Assembly: GCF_000238335.3 (NCBI RefSeq) | Contig: NZ_AHCB03000005.1 | Location: forward strand, 124,001 to 188,000 | DNA: 64,000 bases | Direction of reading: 5' to 3' | Source of the DNA: Pseudoalteromonas marina | GTDB taxonomy: Bacteria; Pseudomonadota; Gammaproteobacteria; Enterobacterales; Alteromonadaceae | Shown: positions 28,837 to 38,057 of the stretch, piece after piece | Position numbering within the stretch: position 1 is the stretch's first letter | Layout: the number at the start of each line of letters is the position of its first letter | Program-made: the position numbers and the translations under genes | Notes under the pieces: generated by a model | Database searches by the model: none | Told to the model about the DNA's origin: nothing | Seen by the model: the letters and a program-made list of their open reading frames with translations, nothing else

Positions 28837-29619
28837 ATGAAATTAAAGCTTTTATCAGTGTTAGTTGCAGCATCTGCTGCGACTAACGCTTTCGCTGAAG
28901 ATGCAGAGCAAAAAACGTGGGAAGTTACTAGTGAGCTTGGTGCTATTGTTACTAGTGGTAACACTGAAACAACAACGCTTAAAGGTGGTATTAAAGTACA
29001 GCATAACCTAGAAAGCTGGAACAACGAGTACAAGCTTGACGGAATCTACAAAGAAGATGAGGTTGACGATGCTAACGGTAACAAAGTTACTCAACGCACA
29101 AACGAAAAGTACTCAATTTCAGCCCAAGGTAACTACAAATTAAATGAAGAGCATTCTCATTTATTCATTTATGGTTCACACGTTTCAGACTACTTTGGTG
29201 CATACCGCAGCGAATCTGTAATCTCAGCGGGTTATGGCTTACGTTTATTAAATGAAAAAACCATGTGGTTAAGCGCAGAGATTGGTCCGGGTTACAAATA
29301 CTTTGAATACCCAGATGACAGCACTGAAGTAGATGAAAATGGTAATCCACTTGCCGGTGAGTTTGAAGGTGAAGTGATTGCCCTTGGCAAGTTAGACTAC
29401 AATTGGCAAATTTCTGACAATGCGCGTTTTACGCAGCTAGTGGCTGTTGAATACGGTGACACGAACACTAAAACACGTTCAGAAACGGCATTGCTTGCTA
29501 AAATTAATGGCTCTCTACAAATGAAAGTGGCTTTTAATGTAACCAACAACTCAGACGTTGCGGATGACAAAGAAAGTACAGATACAGAGACGTCATTCAC
29601 ACTAGTTTACAGTTTTTAA
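28837..29619 (+). CDS. DUF481-family outer-membrane protein (YdiY-like)
   Basis: 260 residues with a signal peptide ending ATNAFA-EDAEQ. The family opening WEVTSELGAIVTSGNTETTTLKGG is followed by repeated amphipathic beta strands and a terminal TLVYSF, so an outer-membrane barrel is predicted. Members are salt- or acid-inducible in some species, but the function is unknown. It lies 27 bp after mscS and may be cotranscribed with it, which would link both to osmotic response. A terminator follows. Confidence 0.85.
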   Translation: MKLKLLSVLVAASAATNAFAEDAEQKTWEVTSELGAIVTSGNTETTTLKGGIKVQHNLESWNNEYKLDGIYKEDEVDDANGNKVTQRTNEKYSISAQGNYKLNEEHSHLFIYGSHVSDYFGAYRSESVISAGYGLRLLNEKTMWLSAEIGPGYKYFEYPDDSTEVDENGNPLAGEFEGEVIALGKLDYNWQISDNARFTQLVAVEYGDTNTKTRSETALLAKINGSLQMKVAFNVTNNSDVADDKESTDTETSFTLVYSF

Positions 29620-29652
29620 CCAAAACCATTAAATTAGTGACATTTAAATGAC

Positions 29653-29680
29653 AAAAGGGGCGAAAGTCCCTTTTTTATTT
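29653..29680 (+). terminator. Rho-independent terminator after the DUF481 gene
   Basis: AAAAGGG and CCCTTTT form a 7-bp stem around GCGAAAGT, followed by TTATTT. It separates mscS and the DUF481 gene from the polysaccharide cluster. Confidence 0.85.
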
Positions 29681-29741
29681 GCCTAAGATTAATGTATTAT
29701 AGCCACCAATTTTGGTTGTAGACCTAGGGATATACCTACTC

Positions 29742-32411
29742 GTGAAAGTTTTTACACAATTATTAAGTGCTTTTGTTCTCTTATTTAGCCTTAACGCAAT
29801 GGCTTTTACGCCGACAGCGTCGCAGCTAGAACAATTTAAAAAACTACCCAAATCACAGCAAGAGGCATTAGCCAAGCAGTATGGTGTTGACCTTTCTACA
29901 ATCACAGGGTCAAACCAGTCAAGTAATCAAACACAAACCGAGCAGCCAACCATTGGTGAACGTTCGGAGCCACAGCAAGCAGAGCTTAGCGATGACGAGC
30001 GCTTCAATCCCAAAAAAGATGAATTAAAACCATTTGGTTATTCACTGTTTGCTGGTGAACCAACCACGTTTATGCCAAATGAAAGCGCAGCAGTTCCTGA
30101 TACTTATTTAGTAGGCCCAGGTGATCAGTTAAACATTAACTTTTATGGTAAAGAAAGTGAGAGCTTTGATGTAACAGTCGACCGTGAAGGCAGAATTAGC
30201 ATTCCCGATTTAACACCCGTTCAAGTTGCAGGTTTAACGTTTGCAGAAGTTAAAGCGCTTATTAACGCAAAGGTAGAGCAAGAAGTTATAGGCGTAAAAG
30301 CGTTTGTATCGCTCGGGCAGTTACGCAGCATGCGTATTTTAGTATTAGGTGAGGCTTACAAACCAGGTAGCTACAGTGTTTCGTCTTTAACTACTGTATC
30401 ACATGCATTATTTGTCAGTGGTGGGGTATCTGACATTGCTTCTCTTCGTAATATTCAAGTTAAACGCGCTGGTAAAGTGGTGAGTAACTTCGATTTATAC
30501 GATTTACTCATCAAAGGTGATAGCAGCAAAGACATAGTATTAAAACCTGGGGACGTTGTATTTGTCCCCTCTGTTGGTTCGCAAGTAACGGTTGAAGGCC
30601 TTGTAAAACGCCCAGCTATTTTTGAACTTAAACAAGGTGAAACGGCTAAACAACTTTTATACATGGCCGGTGGATTAAAGCCAGAGGCTTATGCGAAAAA
30701 CGTAGTTGTTGAACGTTTTAATAATCAGCGTAAAGAAATACTCTCTGTTGATTTTAGCAAAAGTAATATTAACTATATTCCAAAAGACGGCGACCGAATT
30801 CGCTTTAATTCGGTAAGTTCACAATACCAAAATTCAATCAGCCTAATTGGTGCTGTTGCACGCCCAGGCAGCTATCAGTGGTATCAAGGTAAACGTATTT
30901 CAGACGTACTTAAGTCTGTGCGCGGCGATTTACTCCCACAGGCAGATTTAAGCTACGGTTTATTAATTCGTGAAATAAACATTAATGGTGATATAGAAGC
31001 CCACCAATTTGACGTAGCGCAAGCGATTATTAAAAACGCTGACAATAACCTAGCGCTTAAAGCGAATGACAAAATCATCGTATTCAGCCGCTTTGAAGAA
31101 AAAGAAATAGAAAAAACAGCGCTTGAAAACATGGCGCTAAGCCAAGAAGAACAAGAGCAACAACTTAAAGCTGAGCAGTGGCATACTTATCAACAAAAAG
31201 AGTTTGAAAAATACATTGGTATAAACCAAAAAGAAGAAATTATTACCGAAAGTGGCCAAGCGCTAACAATTGCTGATATTTCAAAACGTAAAGCTAACGA
31301 ACAATCGCAAGAGTTAAAAGCTGAAGACTATGCCTTTTTTAGTCGCCATAACTTACTCCTTCCTATTATCGAAAAGTTAAAACAGCAAGCATCAATAGCG
31401 CAAGCTATGCAGCTAGTTGAAATTAACGGTAACGTAACTTACCCAGGTATTTACCCGCTGACCGTAAGCGGCGAAGTAGCCGATCTAGTAACGGCAGCAG
31501 GTGGCTTATTAGAATCTGCTTATACTAAACAAGCTGAAATTACGCGCATTGTTTTAGGTGACGCCTCTCAGGTAGAACATGTACGATTTGATCTTGAAAG
31601 TGCCCTAAAAGGTGAATCACAAAACAACATCACCCTTCGTAGTAAAGACAGCATTAACATTTTCTCGATTCCTAACTGGCAAGAAAATGTAAAGGTAGAG
31701 CTAAAAGGCGAACTGAAATTCCCTGGTACATACACTATTCGCCGAGGCGAAACGCTTACTGATTTACTTAAACGTGCGGGTGGTTTTTCTGATTTTGCAG
31801 AACAAAACGCAGCAATATTTACCCGTGTTTCTATAAAAGAGCAAGAGCAACAACAACTAGCTCGCTTATCAACCGAGTTGCGCCGCGATATTGCTTCTAA
31901 AAGCTTCCAAAACTCAGTTAGTGGTAACTCTCTTTCATACGATGAGATGGATAAACTGCTAAATGATTTAGCCAGTGTTGAGGCGGTTGGGCGTTTAGTT
32001 ATTGATTTACCCTTAATAGTAAATAACCAACAAAACTTAGTTCTACAAAATGGCGACACGTTATACGTACCAAGTAAACGTGATTCTATAAGCATTATTG
32101 GTGAAGTTAACTACTCTACATCGCACCTTTATAAAGCCGGTGTAAGTGTAGATGACTACATTGACCTAAGTGGCGGCCTTAAAGAACGCGCAGCAGAAGA
32201 CCGCATTTACATTATTAAAGCCAATGGCTCTGTTGAAATTCCAAATGCAGGAGGCTGGTTTGCTGCTAATAATGCAAATCAGTTAGAGCCAGGCGATACA
32301 ATAGTAGTTCCTATGGATGCAGGACATATGGATAAGCTAACATTGTGGAGCACAGCTACCCAGATTCTTTATCAACTGGGTGTAGCGGTTGCTGCGATTG
32401 GTAGTTTGTAA
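29742..32411 (+). CDS. Multi-SLBB polysaccharide export protein (OtnA/Wza-related)
   Basis: 889 residues from a GTG start at 29742. It gives a good signal peptide (cleavage near AMA-FTPT), while the upstream TTG at 29712 does not. A polysaccharide export domain (about 115-200, YLVGPGDQLNINFYG) is followed by a series of SLBB domains up to about residue 860. A hydrophobic segment (about 870-889) ends the protein. There is no lipobox, unlike Wza. It resembles the large SLBB proteins that open Vibrio and Shewanella capsule or O-antigen clusters, such as OtnA of V. cholerae O139. It likely forms or gates the outer-membrane export path. Confidence 0.82.
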   Translation: MKVFTQLLSAFVLLFSLNAMAFTPTASQLEQFKKLPKSQQEALAKQYGVDLSTITGSNQSSNQTQTEQPTIGERSEPQQAELSDDERFNPKKDELKPFGYSLFAGEPTTFMPNESAAVPDTYLVGPGDQLNINFYGKESESFDVTVDREGRISIPDLTPVQVAGLTFAEVKALINAKVEQEVIGVKAFVSLGQLRSMRILVLGEAYKPGSYSVSSLTTVSHALFVSGGVSDIASLRNIQVKRAGKVVSNFDLYDLLIKGDSSKDIVLKPGDVVFVPSVGSQVTVEGLVKRPAIFELKQGETAKQLLYMAGGLKPEAYAKNVVVERFNNQRKEILSVDFSKSNINYIPKDGDRIRFNSVSSQYQNSISLIGAVARPGSYQWYQGKRISDVLKSVRGDLLPQADLSYGLLIREININGDIEAHQFDVAQAIIKNADNNLALKANDKIIVFSRFEEKEIEKTALENMALSQEEQEQQLKAEQWHTYQQKEFEKYIGINQKEEIITESGQALTIADISKRKANEQSQELKAEDYAFFSRHNLLLPIIEKLKQQASIAQAMQLVEINGNVTYPGIYPLTVSGEVADLVTAAGGLLESAYTKQAEITRIVLGDASQVEHVRFDLESALKGESQNNITLRSKDSINIFSIPNWQENVKVELKGELKFPGTYTIRRGETLTDLLKRAGGFSDFAEQNAAIFTRVSIKEQEQQQLARLSTELRRDIASKSFQNSVSGNSLSYDEMDKLLNDLASVEAVGRLVIDLPLIVNNQQNLVLQNGDTLYVPSKRDSISIIGEVNYSTSHLYKAGVSVDDYIDLSGGLKERAAEDRIYIIKANGSVEIPNAGGWFAANNANQLEPGDTIVVPMDAGHMDKLTLWSTATQILYQLGVAVAAIGSL

Positions 32412-32425
32412 AGTAGTTTATCGAT

Positions 32426-32460
32426 AAATGCAATCTGTAAAACTCTTATTGCATTTTTTA
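32426..32460 (+). terminator. Possible terminator or attenuator between the SLBB gene and wzz
   Basis: AAATGCAAT and ATTGCATTT form a perfect 9-bp stem with a 13-base loop, followed by a T tract. It is AT-rich, so termination may be partial. The 235-bp gap up to wzz implies a separate promoter for the downstream genes. Confidence 0.55.
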
Positions 32461-32647
32461 TAAAATATTGATGGATATATAAATCGAAACTTGAATTCAA
32501 GCTTATTTAATAAAAAGAGTACTCGCTTACATTAAGTTAAGAATAGTAGGTTTTAAATTTCAAGTTATTTTAGCTAAAAGCTTAAATTCAATGTTTTACC
32601 GAAGGTTGAAAGGTATACCTCAGAAAACTGGCTGATAAGAGAATTTC

Positions 32648-33607
32648 ATGGGTAATAAAATTAAACAAAATAACAACGAGTTAAACTACTTAGAGCAAGA
32701 TTTTGATGCAGAGATAAATTTAAAGGAGTTGTTATCGGTACTTTGGAATCGTAAGTTTATAATTGTCTTTACATCGGTTGTATTTACTATCGTAGCCGTA
32801 TTCTATGCATTGAGTTTACCTGATACTTATAAATCTGAAGCATTATTAACAGTAGCAGAGCAAAAAGACTCTACAGGGTTAGGTGGCTTATCAGGGCAGT
32901 TTGGTGGTTTGGCTAGCTTGGCTGGAATTAACTTAGGTGCAGGCTCAGATAATAAAACACAACTAGCAATAGAAGTTTTAAAGTCACGTCAATTTACGAG
33001 CGAATTTATACAAAATCATAATATTCTACCTGATTTAATGGCAGTCAAGTCTTGGAATAGTAGTACTAATGAAATTTCGTACAATGAAGATATCTATATA
33101 GCACACCAAAAAAAGTGGATCCGTGAAATATCAGCACCTTTCAAGCCAAAGCCTTCAATGCAAGAAGCACATAGAGCGTTCAGCAAAGTCGTATCTATAA
33201 ATACTCTTAAAGATACAGGTATGGTTACAATTTCGATTGAACATATATCCCCAGTAATTGCAAAGCAATGGGTAGACTGGTTAGTCGAAGATATTAATTC
33301 AGTTATGAAAAAACGAGATGTAGCAGAAGCAAATCGAAGCACTGACTTTCTAGTGAAACAGCTAAATAAAACAAAAATTGCTGATATACGTTCAATTTTA
33401 TATAAGCTGATAGAAGAGCAAGCAAAAACAATTATGTTTGCTAACGTTCGCGATGAGTACGTATTTAAAACAGTAGATCCAGCAGTTGTCGCTGAAGTTA
33501 AGTCAGGCCCCAAACGCGCTTTTATTTGTATATTTGCAGCAATTTTAGGGTTTATTTTGGCAACAATTAGTGTTTTGACTTTGTATTTTTTAAAAAAAGA
33601 AGACTGA
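32648..33607 (+). CDS. wzz: Wzz-type chain-length determinant
   Basis: Polysaccharide co-polymerase of 319 residues. An N-terminal membrane segment (about 36-57) is followed by the proline-containing LPDTYKSEALL stretch, a periplasmic helical domain and a second membrane segment (about 290-313). No cytoplasmic kinase domain follows, so it is the O-antigen Wzz type rather than Wzc. It sets repeat-unit chain length together with the polymerase. The gene opens the sugar biosynthesis block and is 41 bp from rfbB. Confidence 0.87.
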   Translation: MGNKIKQNNNELNYLEQDFDAEINLKELLSVLWNRKFIIVFTSVVFTIVAVFYALSLPDTYKSEALLTVAEQKDSTGLGGLSGQFGGLASLAGINLGAGSDNKTQLAIEVLKSRQFTSEFIQNHNILPDLMAVKSWNSSTNEISYNEDIYIAHQKKWIREISAPFKPKPSMQEAHRAFSKVVSINTLKDTGMVTISIEHISPVIAKQWVDWLVEDINSVMKKRDVAEANRSTDFLVKQLNKTKIADIRSILYKLIEEQAKTIMFANVRDEYVFKTVDPAVVAEVKSGPKRAFICIFAAILGFILATISVLTLYFLKKED

Positions 33608-33648
33608 AATAATCCGCTTTTAGCAGTAATTTTTTAAAGGTAATTAAA

Positions 33649-34737
33649 TTGAAAATACTAGTGACTGGTGGCGCAGGGTTTATTGGCTCTGCTGTTATCC
33701 GACATATAATTGATAACACTCAAGATTTGGTTGTCAATCTTGATAAGCTAACTTATGCAGGTAATTTAGAATCACTAAAATCAGTTGATAGTAACGATCG
33801 CTATAAATTTGAACGCGTTGATATTTGTGACCGTATAGCCCTAGACCGTGTTTTTGCCCAGCACAAGCCAGATGCTGTAATGCACTTAGCTGCAGAAAGC
33901 CATGTTGACCGCTCAATCACTGGCCCTGCCGAATTTATACAAACTAATATAGTAGGCACTTATAATATATTAGAAGCGGCTCGTGAATACTGGAATACAT
34001 TAAGTAACGATGCCAAAAAATCGTTTAGGTTTCATCATATTTCAACTGATGAAGTATATGGTGATTTACCTCACCCTGATGAACAAGAAGGCCAACTTCC
34101 ATTATTTACAGAAGAAACATCTTACGCGCCAAGTAGTCCTTATTCTGCAAGTAAAGCATCGAGCGATCATTTAGTTCGAGCATGGCTGCGCACGTATGGT
34201 TTTCCAACGATCGTTACTAATTGTTCTAATAATTATGGCCCTTACCACTTTCCTGAAAAATTAATACCTTTAGTGATACTTAATGCTCTAGAAGGAAAGG
34301 ACTTACCTATTTATGGTAAAGGCGACCAAATACGTGACTGGTTATACGTAGAAGACCATGCGCGCGCTTTATATAAAGTAGTGACCGAAGGTATTGTTGG
34401 AGAAACCTACAACATAGGCGGTCACAACGAAAAGCAAAATATTGAAGTGGTGAAAAGCATTTGCAGTATTTTAGATATTTTAGTGCCTAAAGATTCCCTA
34501 TATTCAGAACAGATAACGTTCGTGGCAGACCGCCCGGGCCACGACAGGCGTTATGCTATTGATTCATCAAAAATGAGTGCAAAGCTAAATTGGACACCAG
34601 TTGAAACATTCGAAACAGGCTTACGTAAAACCGTTCAATGGTATTTAGACAATCAAACGTGGTGTCAAAATGTACAAGATGGTTCATATCAGCGTGAGCG
34701 TCTGGGTGAAATAAATATGACAGCTAAAGGAAAATAG
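33649..34737 (+). CDS. rfbB: dTDP-glucose 4,6-dehydratase
   Basis: Extended SDR enzyme of 362 residues. It converts dTDP-glucose into dTDP-4-keto-6-deoxyglucose. The NAD loop GGAGFIGS is at residues 7-14. The STDEVYGDL active-site block and the YSASK catalytic motif are present, as is the C-terminal [11 protein letters not shown] motif. The start is TTG at 33649 with AAAGG eight bases upstream. rfbC and rfbD are missing, so the product is not destined for L-rhamnose here but for an amino sugar via the downstream WecE. Confidence 0.93.
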   Translation: MKILVTGGAGFIGSAVIRHIIDNTQDLVVNLDKLTYAGNLESLKSVDSNDRYKFERVDICDRIALDRVFAQHKPDAVMHLAAESHVDRSITGPAEFIQTNIVGTYNILEAAREYWNTLSNDAKKSFRFHHISTDEVYGDLPHPDEQEGQLPLFTEETSYAPSSPYSASKASSDHLVRAWLRTYGFPTIVTNCSNNYGPYHFPEKLIPLVILNALEGKDLPIYGKGDQIRDWLYVEDHARALYKVVTEGIVGETYNIGGHNEKQNIEVVKSICSILDILVPKDSLYSEQITFVADRPGHDRRYAIDSSKMSAKLNWTPVETFETGLRKTVQWYLDNQTWCQNVQDGSYQRERLGEINMTAKGK

Positions 34738-34738
34738 C

Positions 34739-35611
34739 ATGAAAGGAATTATCCTTGCCGGAGGCTCCGGTACACGCCTTTACCCTATTACTATGGGGGT
34801 ATCTAAGCAGTTACTCCCAATTTATGATAAGCCAATGATTTACTATCCGCTTTCTGTGTTGATGTTAGCGGGAATACGTGAAATCTTAATTATTACTACA
34901 CCTGAAGATCAAGAGTCATTCAAACGATTACTAGGTGATGGCTCACGCTTTGGTGTTGAGATTAGTTATACAGTACAGCCAAGCCCAGATGGTTTGGCTC
35001 AAGCGTTTATTTTAGGTGAAGAGTTTATTGGCTCTGATGACGTTTGCTTATTGCTAGGCGATAATATTTTTTATGGGCAAGGGTTTTCACCCAAGTTAAA
35101 GCATGCAGTAGAAAATGCAAAAAATGGCCAAGGCGCAACTATATTTGGTTATCAAGTAAAGGATCCGGAACGTTTTGGTGTCGTTGAATTTGATGAGAAC
35201 CAAAAGGCGATTTCCATTGAAGAAAAGCCAGCCAAACCAAAGTCTGATTTAGCAGTAACCGGTTTATATTTTTACGATAATTCAGTTGTAGAAATAGCAA
35301 AAAAAGTCAAGCCCTCACATAGAGGTGAGCTAGAGATAACCTGCTTAAATGAAATATATTTAAAGCATAATAAGCTTAATGTTGAAATATTGGGTCGTGG
35401 CTTTGCTTGGCTTGATACTGGCACGCATGAAAGCTTACTTGAAGCGGCTCAATTTGTAGAAACAATTGAAAAGCGACAAGGATACAAAATAGCTTGCTTA
35501 GAAGAAATTGCATTAAATTATGGCTGGTTAACAAAGCAAGAAGTTTTAAGACTAGCTAAGCCACTAGAAAAAAATAGTTACGGGCAGTATTTAAAAAGTA
35601 TTGCCAGCTGA
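34739..35611 (+). CDS. rfbA: Glucose-1-phosphate thymidylyltransferase
   Basis: 290 residues. It makes dTDP-glucose from glucose-1-phosphate and dTTP. The nucleotidyltransferase signature GGSGTRLYP lies at residues 8-16, followed by [17 protein letters not shown] and LLGDNIFYG. It starts one base after the rfbB stop codon. Together with rfbB it supplies the 4-keto-6-deoxy sugar precursor for the cluster. Confidence 0.95.
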   Translation: MKGIILAGGSGTRLYPITMGVSKQLLPIYDKPMIYYPLSVLMLAGIREILIITTPEDQESFKRLLGDGSRFGVEISYTVQPSPDGLAQAFILGEEFIGSDDVCLLLGDNIFYGQGFSPKLKHAVENAKNGQGATIFGYQVKDPERFGVVEFDENQKAISIEEKPAKPKSDLAVTGLYFYDNSVVEIAKKVKPSHRGELEITCLNEIYLKHNKLNVEILGRGFAWLDTGTHESLLEAAQFVETIEKRQGYKIACLEEIALNYGWLTKQEVLRLAKPLEKNSYGQYLKSIAS

Positions 35612-35631
35612 AATTATAAAGTGAGTTAGTT

Positions 35632-36363
35632 ATGAAAAAAATAGCCGTAGTAACTGGTGCTACAAGAGGTATTGGCTTAGCTATATCCCAGAAGCTAAGT
35701 CAGGATGGTTTTTTTATTGTTGGTATATCAAGGGCTGATAATCAAGAAGCAAATGATTCTTGGGTGAATTCTCTATCAAATGATTGTCGCTTATTTAAGT
35801 GCGACGTCACAAGTTTATTAGCTGTTGAAGAGATGATTGCTAAAATTAGTGAGCTTGAAGGTTCAGTTCATTTACTTGTAAATAATGCGGGTATTACAAG
35901 TGATAGTTTTTTTCATAAAATGTCATTGGAAAGTTGGAAAAGTGTAATCGATACTAATCTAAATTCATTATTTTATATTACACAACCAATATATAAAATA
36001 ATGAAAGAGAACGGCGGTGGAAAAATAATTAACATTTCATCTGTTAATGGTCAAAAGGGTCAGGCAGGTCAAGTAAATTATTCATCTTCGAAGGCTGGTG
36101 TCCATGGATTTACAATGGCATTAGCGCAAGAAGGCGCTAGAAGTAATATTTTAGTTAATACAATATCTCCGGGTTATACAAACACCGAAATGATGAAGAA
36201 TATTAGAGTTGATATATTGCAAGGCATAAAAGACAACATTCCACTAGGGCGACTGGCTGAGCCAAAAGAAATTGCTAATGTAGCTTCATTTCTTGCAAGT
36301 GATTGTTGCTCATACATTACAGGTGCGAATATTCCTGTAAATGGCGGCTTATTCATAGGGTAA
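35632..36363 (+). CDS. SDR reductase resembling acetoacetyl-CoA reductase (PhaB/PhbB-like)
   Basis: Short-chain dehydrogenase of 243 residues. It has the cofactor loop GATRGIG (residues 9-15), NNAG, catalytic Ser in ISSVNGQKGQ, and Tyr and Lys in NYSSSKAG. The stretches SVNGQKGQAGQVNYSSSKAG and HGFTMALAQE closely match the (R)-specific acetoacetyl-CoA reductases of polyhydroxybutyrate synthesis. No other PHB gene is nearby. Its position between rfbA and an acyltransferase suggests it makes 3-hydroxybutyryl-CoA as an acyl donor for an amino sugar. A direct sugar keto-reductase role is the alternative. Confidence 0.72.
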   Translation: MKKIAVVTGATRGIGLAISQKLSQDGFFIVGISRADNQEANDSWVNSLSNDCRLFKCDVTSLLAVEEMIAKISELEGSVHLLVNNAGITSDSFFHKMSLESWKSVIDTNLNSLFYITQPIYKIMKENGGGKIINISSVNGQKGQAGQVNYSSSKAGVHGFTMALAQEGARSNILVNTISPGYTNTEMMKNIRVDILQGIKDNIPLGRLAEPKEIANVASFLASDCCSYITGANIPVNGGLFIG

Positions 36364-36370
36364 TTATAAA

Positions 36371-36940
36371 ATGGCATATTTAACAGATATTGAATTACAA
36401 AGTGTTGGCTTTAAAGCGCTTGGTAAGAATGTCAAAATTAGCGACAAAGCTGCAATATATAATCCAGATCAAATTGAGATTGGTAATAACAGCCGAATTG
36501 ATGATTTTTGTGTTATTTCAGGTAACGTAAAAATAGGTCAATATGTCCACATAGCACCATTTTGTCTAGTTGCTGGCGGTGAGAAAGGTATTCAAATGGA
36601 TGACTTTTCAGGTTTAGCTTATCAAGTACAAGTATTCAGTCAGTCGGATGATTACTCTGGTCGAACTTTAACAAACCCTACAATACCGACTAAATATAAA
36701 AAAGAGACGAAAAAACATGTGCATTTAGCTAAGCATGTAATTGTCGGTGCTGGATCAATTGTTTTCCCAGGAGTAAAGCTTACAGAGGGCTGCTCTGTAG
36801 GTGCCATGTCTCTAGTTAACAAAACTACTGAGCCTTGGGGGATTTACGTTGGAAATCCAGCAAAGCGTGTAAAAGAAAGAAAGAAAAACCTACTTGAACT
36901 AGAAATTGAATTTTTAAGAGATAGCAATGGTTCCTTTTAA
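36371..36940 (+). CDS. Left-handed beta-helix acyltransferase (sugar N-acyltransferase)
   Basis: 189 residues made of hexapeptide repeats (IEIGNNSRIDDF, VKIGQYVHIAPF, VIVGAGSIVFPGV) ending with VGNPAKRVKERKK, the usual end of acyl-CoA-dependent sugar acyltransferases. It overlaps the start of wecE by 14 bp, so the pair is translationally coupled. The likely acceptor is the 4-amino group of the dTDP-amino sugar made by WecE. Enterobacterial WecD, which does the acetylation elsewhere, belongs to the GNAT fold, so this is a non-homologous replacement. The acyl group could be acetyl or 3-hydroxybutyryl. Confidence 0.82.
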   Translation: MAYLTDIELQSVGFKALGKNVKISDKAAIYNPDQIEIGNNSRIDDFCVISGNVKIGQYVHIAPFCLVAGGEKGIQMDDFSGLAYQVQVFSQSDDYSGRTLTNPTIPTKYKKETKKHVHLAKHVIVGAGSIVFPGVKLTEGCSVGAMSLVNKTTEPWGIYVGNPAKRVKERKKNLLELEIEFLRDSNGSF

Positions 36941-38057
36941 TATACCTCCTAAAGTAGGTACAGAATTAGCGTATATCGAACAAGCGATTGCATCAGACAA
37001 GTTATGCGGCGATGGTTACTTCTCTAAAAAATGCGAAAAATGGTTTGAAGACAGCTTCAACACAACAAAAGCATTACTAACCCCCTCATGTACAGCATCG
37101 CTAGAGCTAGCTGCTATTTTGATTGATATTCGACCTGGTGATGAAGTTATAATGCCTTCATACACATTTGTATCGACGGCTAATGCATTTGTATTACGTG
37201 GTGCAAAAATTATATTTGTTGACGCTCGCCCAGACACAATGAATATGGATGAAACACTCATTGGAGCTGCAATTACGGCTAAAACAAAAGCAATAGTGCC
37301 AGTACATTACGCAGGTGTAGCTTGTGAAATGGATACAATACTCGCTATCGCAGAAAAACATAATTTGTGGGTCGTAGAAGACGCCGCACAAGGCGTAATG
37401 TCTACCTATAAAGGTAAAGCCTTAGGAACTCTTGGTCATATAGGGTGTTATAGCTTTCATGAAACTAAAAACTACTCATCGGGTGGTGAAGGTGGGGCAA
37501 TTTTAATTAATGACCCTAAGCTGGTTAAGCGAGCTGAGGTTATACGTGAGAAAGGAACAAACCGTAGTCAGTTCCTGCATGGCATCGTCGATAAATACAC
37601 ATGGCAAGACATAGGCTCGAGCTTTTTACCAAGCGAGTTACAAGCTGCATATTTATATGCTCAACTTGAAGCAGCAGACACGATAAATAATTATCGTTTA
37701 TCAATCTGGGAGCGTTATTACAGTGAGCTTAGCCTAAAACTAAAAGCTGAGCAGCTACCTCATATTCCAGATTCATTAACGCATAACGCGCATATGTTTC
37801 ATATAAAATTGAGCTCAAATGAAGAGCGAAATGAATTTATTAATTATATGAAAGCGCAAGATATTACGACACCTTTTCATTATATCCCTCTGCACTCAAG
37901 CCCTGCAGGAAAACAGTTTGGCGAGTTTTTAGGCAATGATACTTATACAACGCAAGAGAGTTCAAGGCTAGTACGTTTACCGCTGTATTATGGAATGACT
38001 ACAGAAAATCAAGACAAAGTAATAAAAGCGTGTTTGGACTTTTTTCTTGAAAGCTAA
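36927..38057 (+). CDS. wecE: dTDP-4-amino-4,6-dideoxygalactose transaminase
   Basis: DegT/DnrJ-family PLP aminotransferase of 376 residues. It closely resembles E. coli WecE/RffA over its whole length, from KLCGDGYF and LLTPSCTASLE to HYAGVACEMDT, VVEDAAQGVMSTYKG and REKGTNRSQF. The PLP lysine is in FHETKNYSSGGEGG. It converts dTDP-4-keto-6-deoxyglucose, produced by RfbA and RfbB of the same operon, into dTDP-Fuc4N. Stereochemistry (Fuc4N rather than Qui4N) is inferred from this similarity. Confidence 0.88.
   Translation: MVPFNIPPKVGTELAYIEQAIASDKLCGDGYFSKKCEKWFEDSFNTTKALLTPSCTASLELAAILIDIRPGDEVIMPSYTFVSTANAFVLRGAKIIFVDARPDTMNMDETLIGAAITAKTKAIVPVHYAGVACEMDTILAIAEKHNLWVVEDAAQGVMSTYKGKALGTLGHIGCYSFHETKNYSSGGEGGAILINDPKLVKRAEVIREKGTNRSQFLHGIVDKYTWQDIGSSFLPSELQAAYLYAQLEAADTINNYRLSIWERYYSELSLKLKAEQLPHIPDSLTHNAHMFHIKLSSNEERNEFINYMKAQDITTPFHYIPLHSSPAGKQFGEFLGNDTYTTQESSRLVRLPLYYGMTTENQDKVIKACLDFFLES

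Noticed and set aside
29660..29741. ops/JUMPstart element before the first polysaccharide cluster
   Set aside because: I looked for GGCGGTAG-like sequence upstream of the SLBB gene and of wzz and found none.
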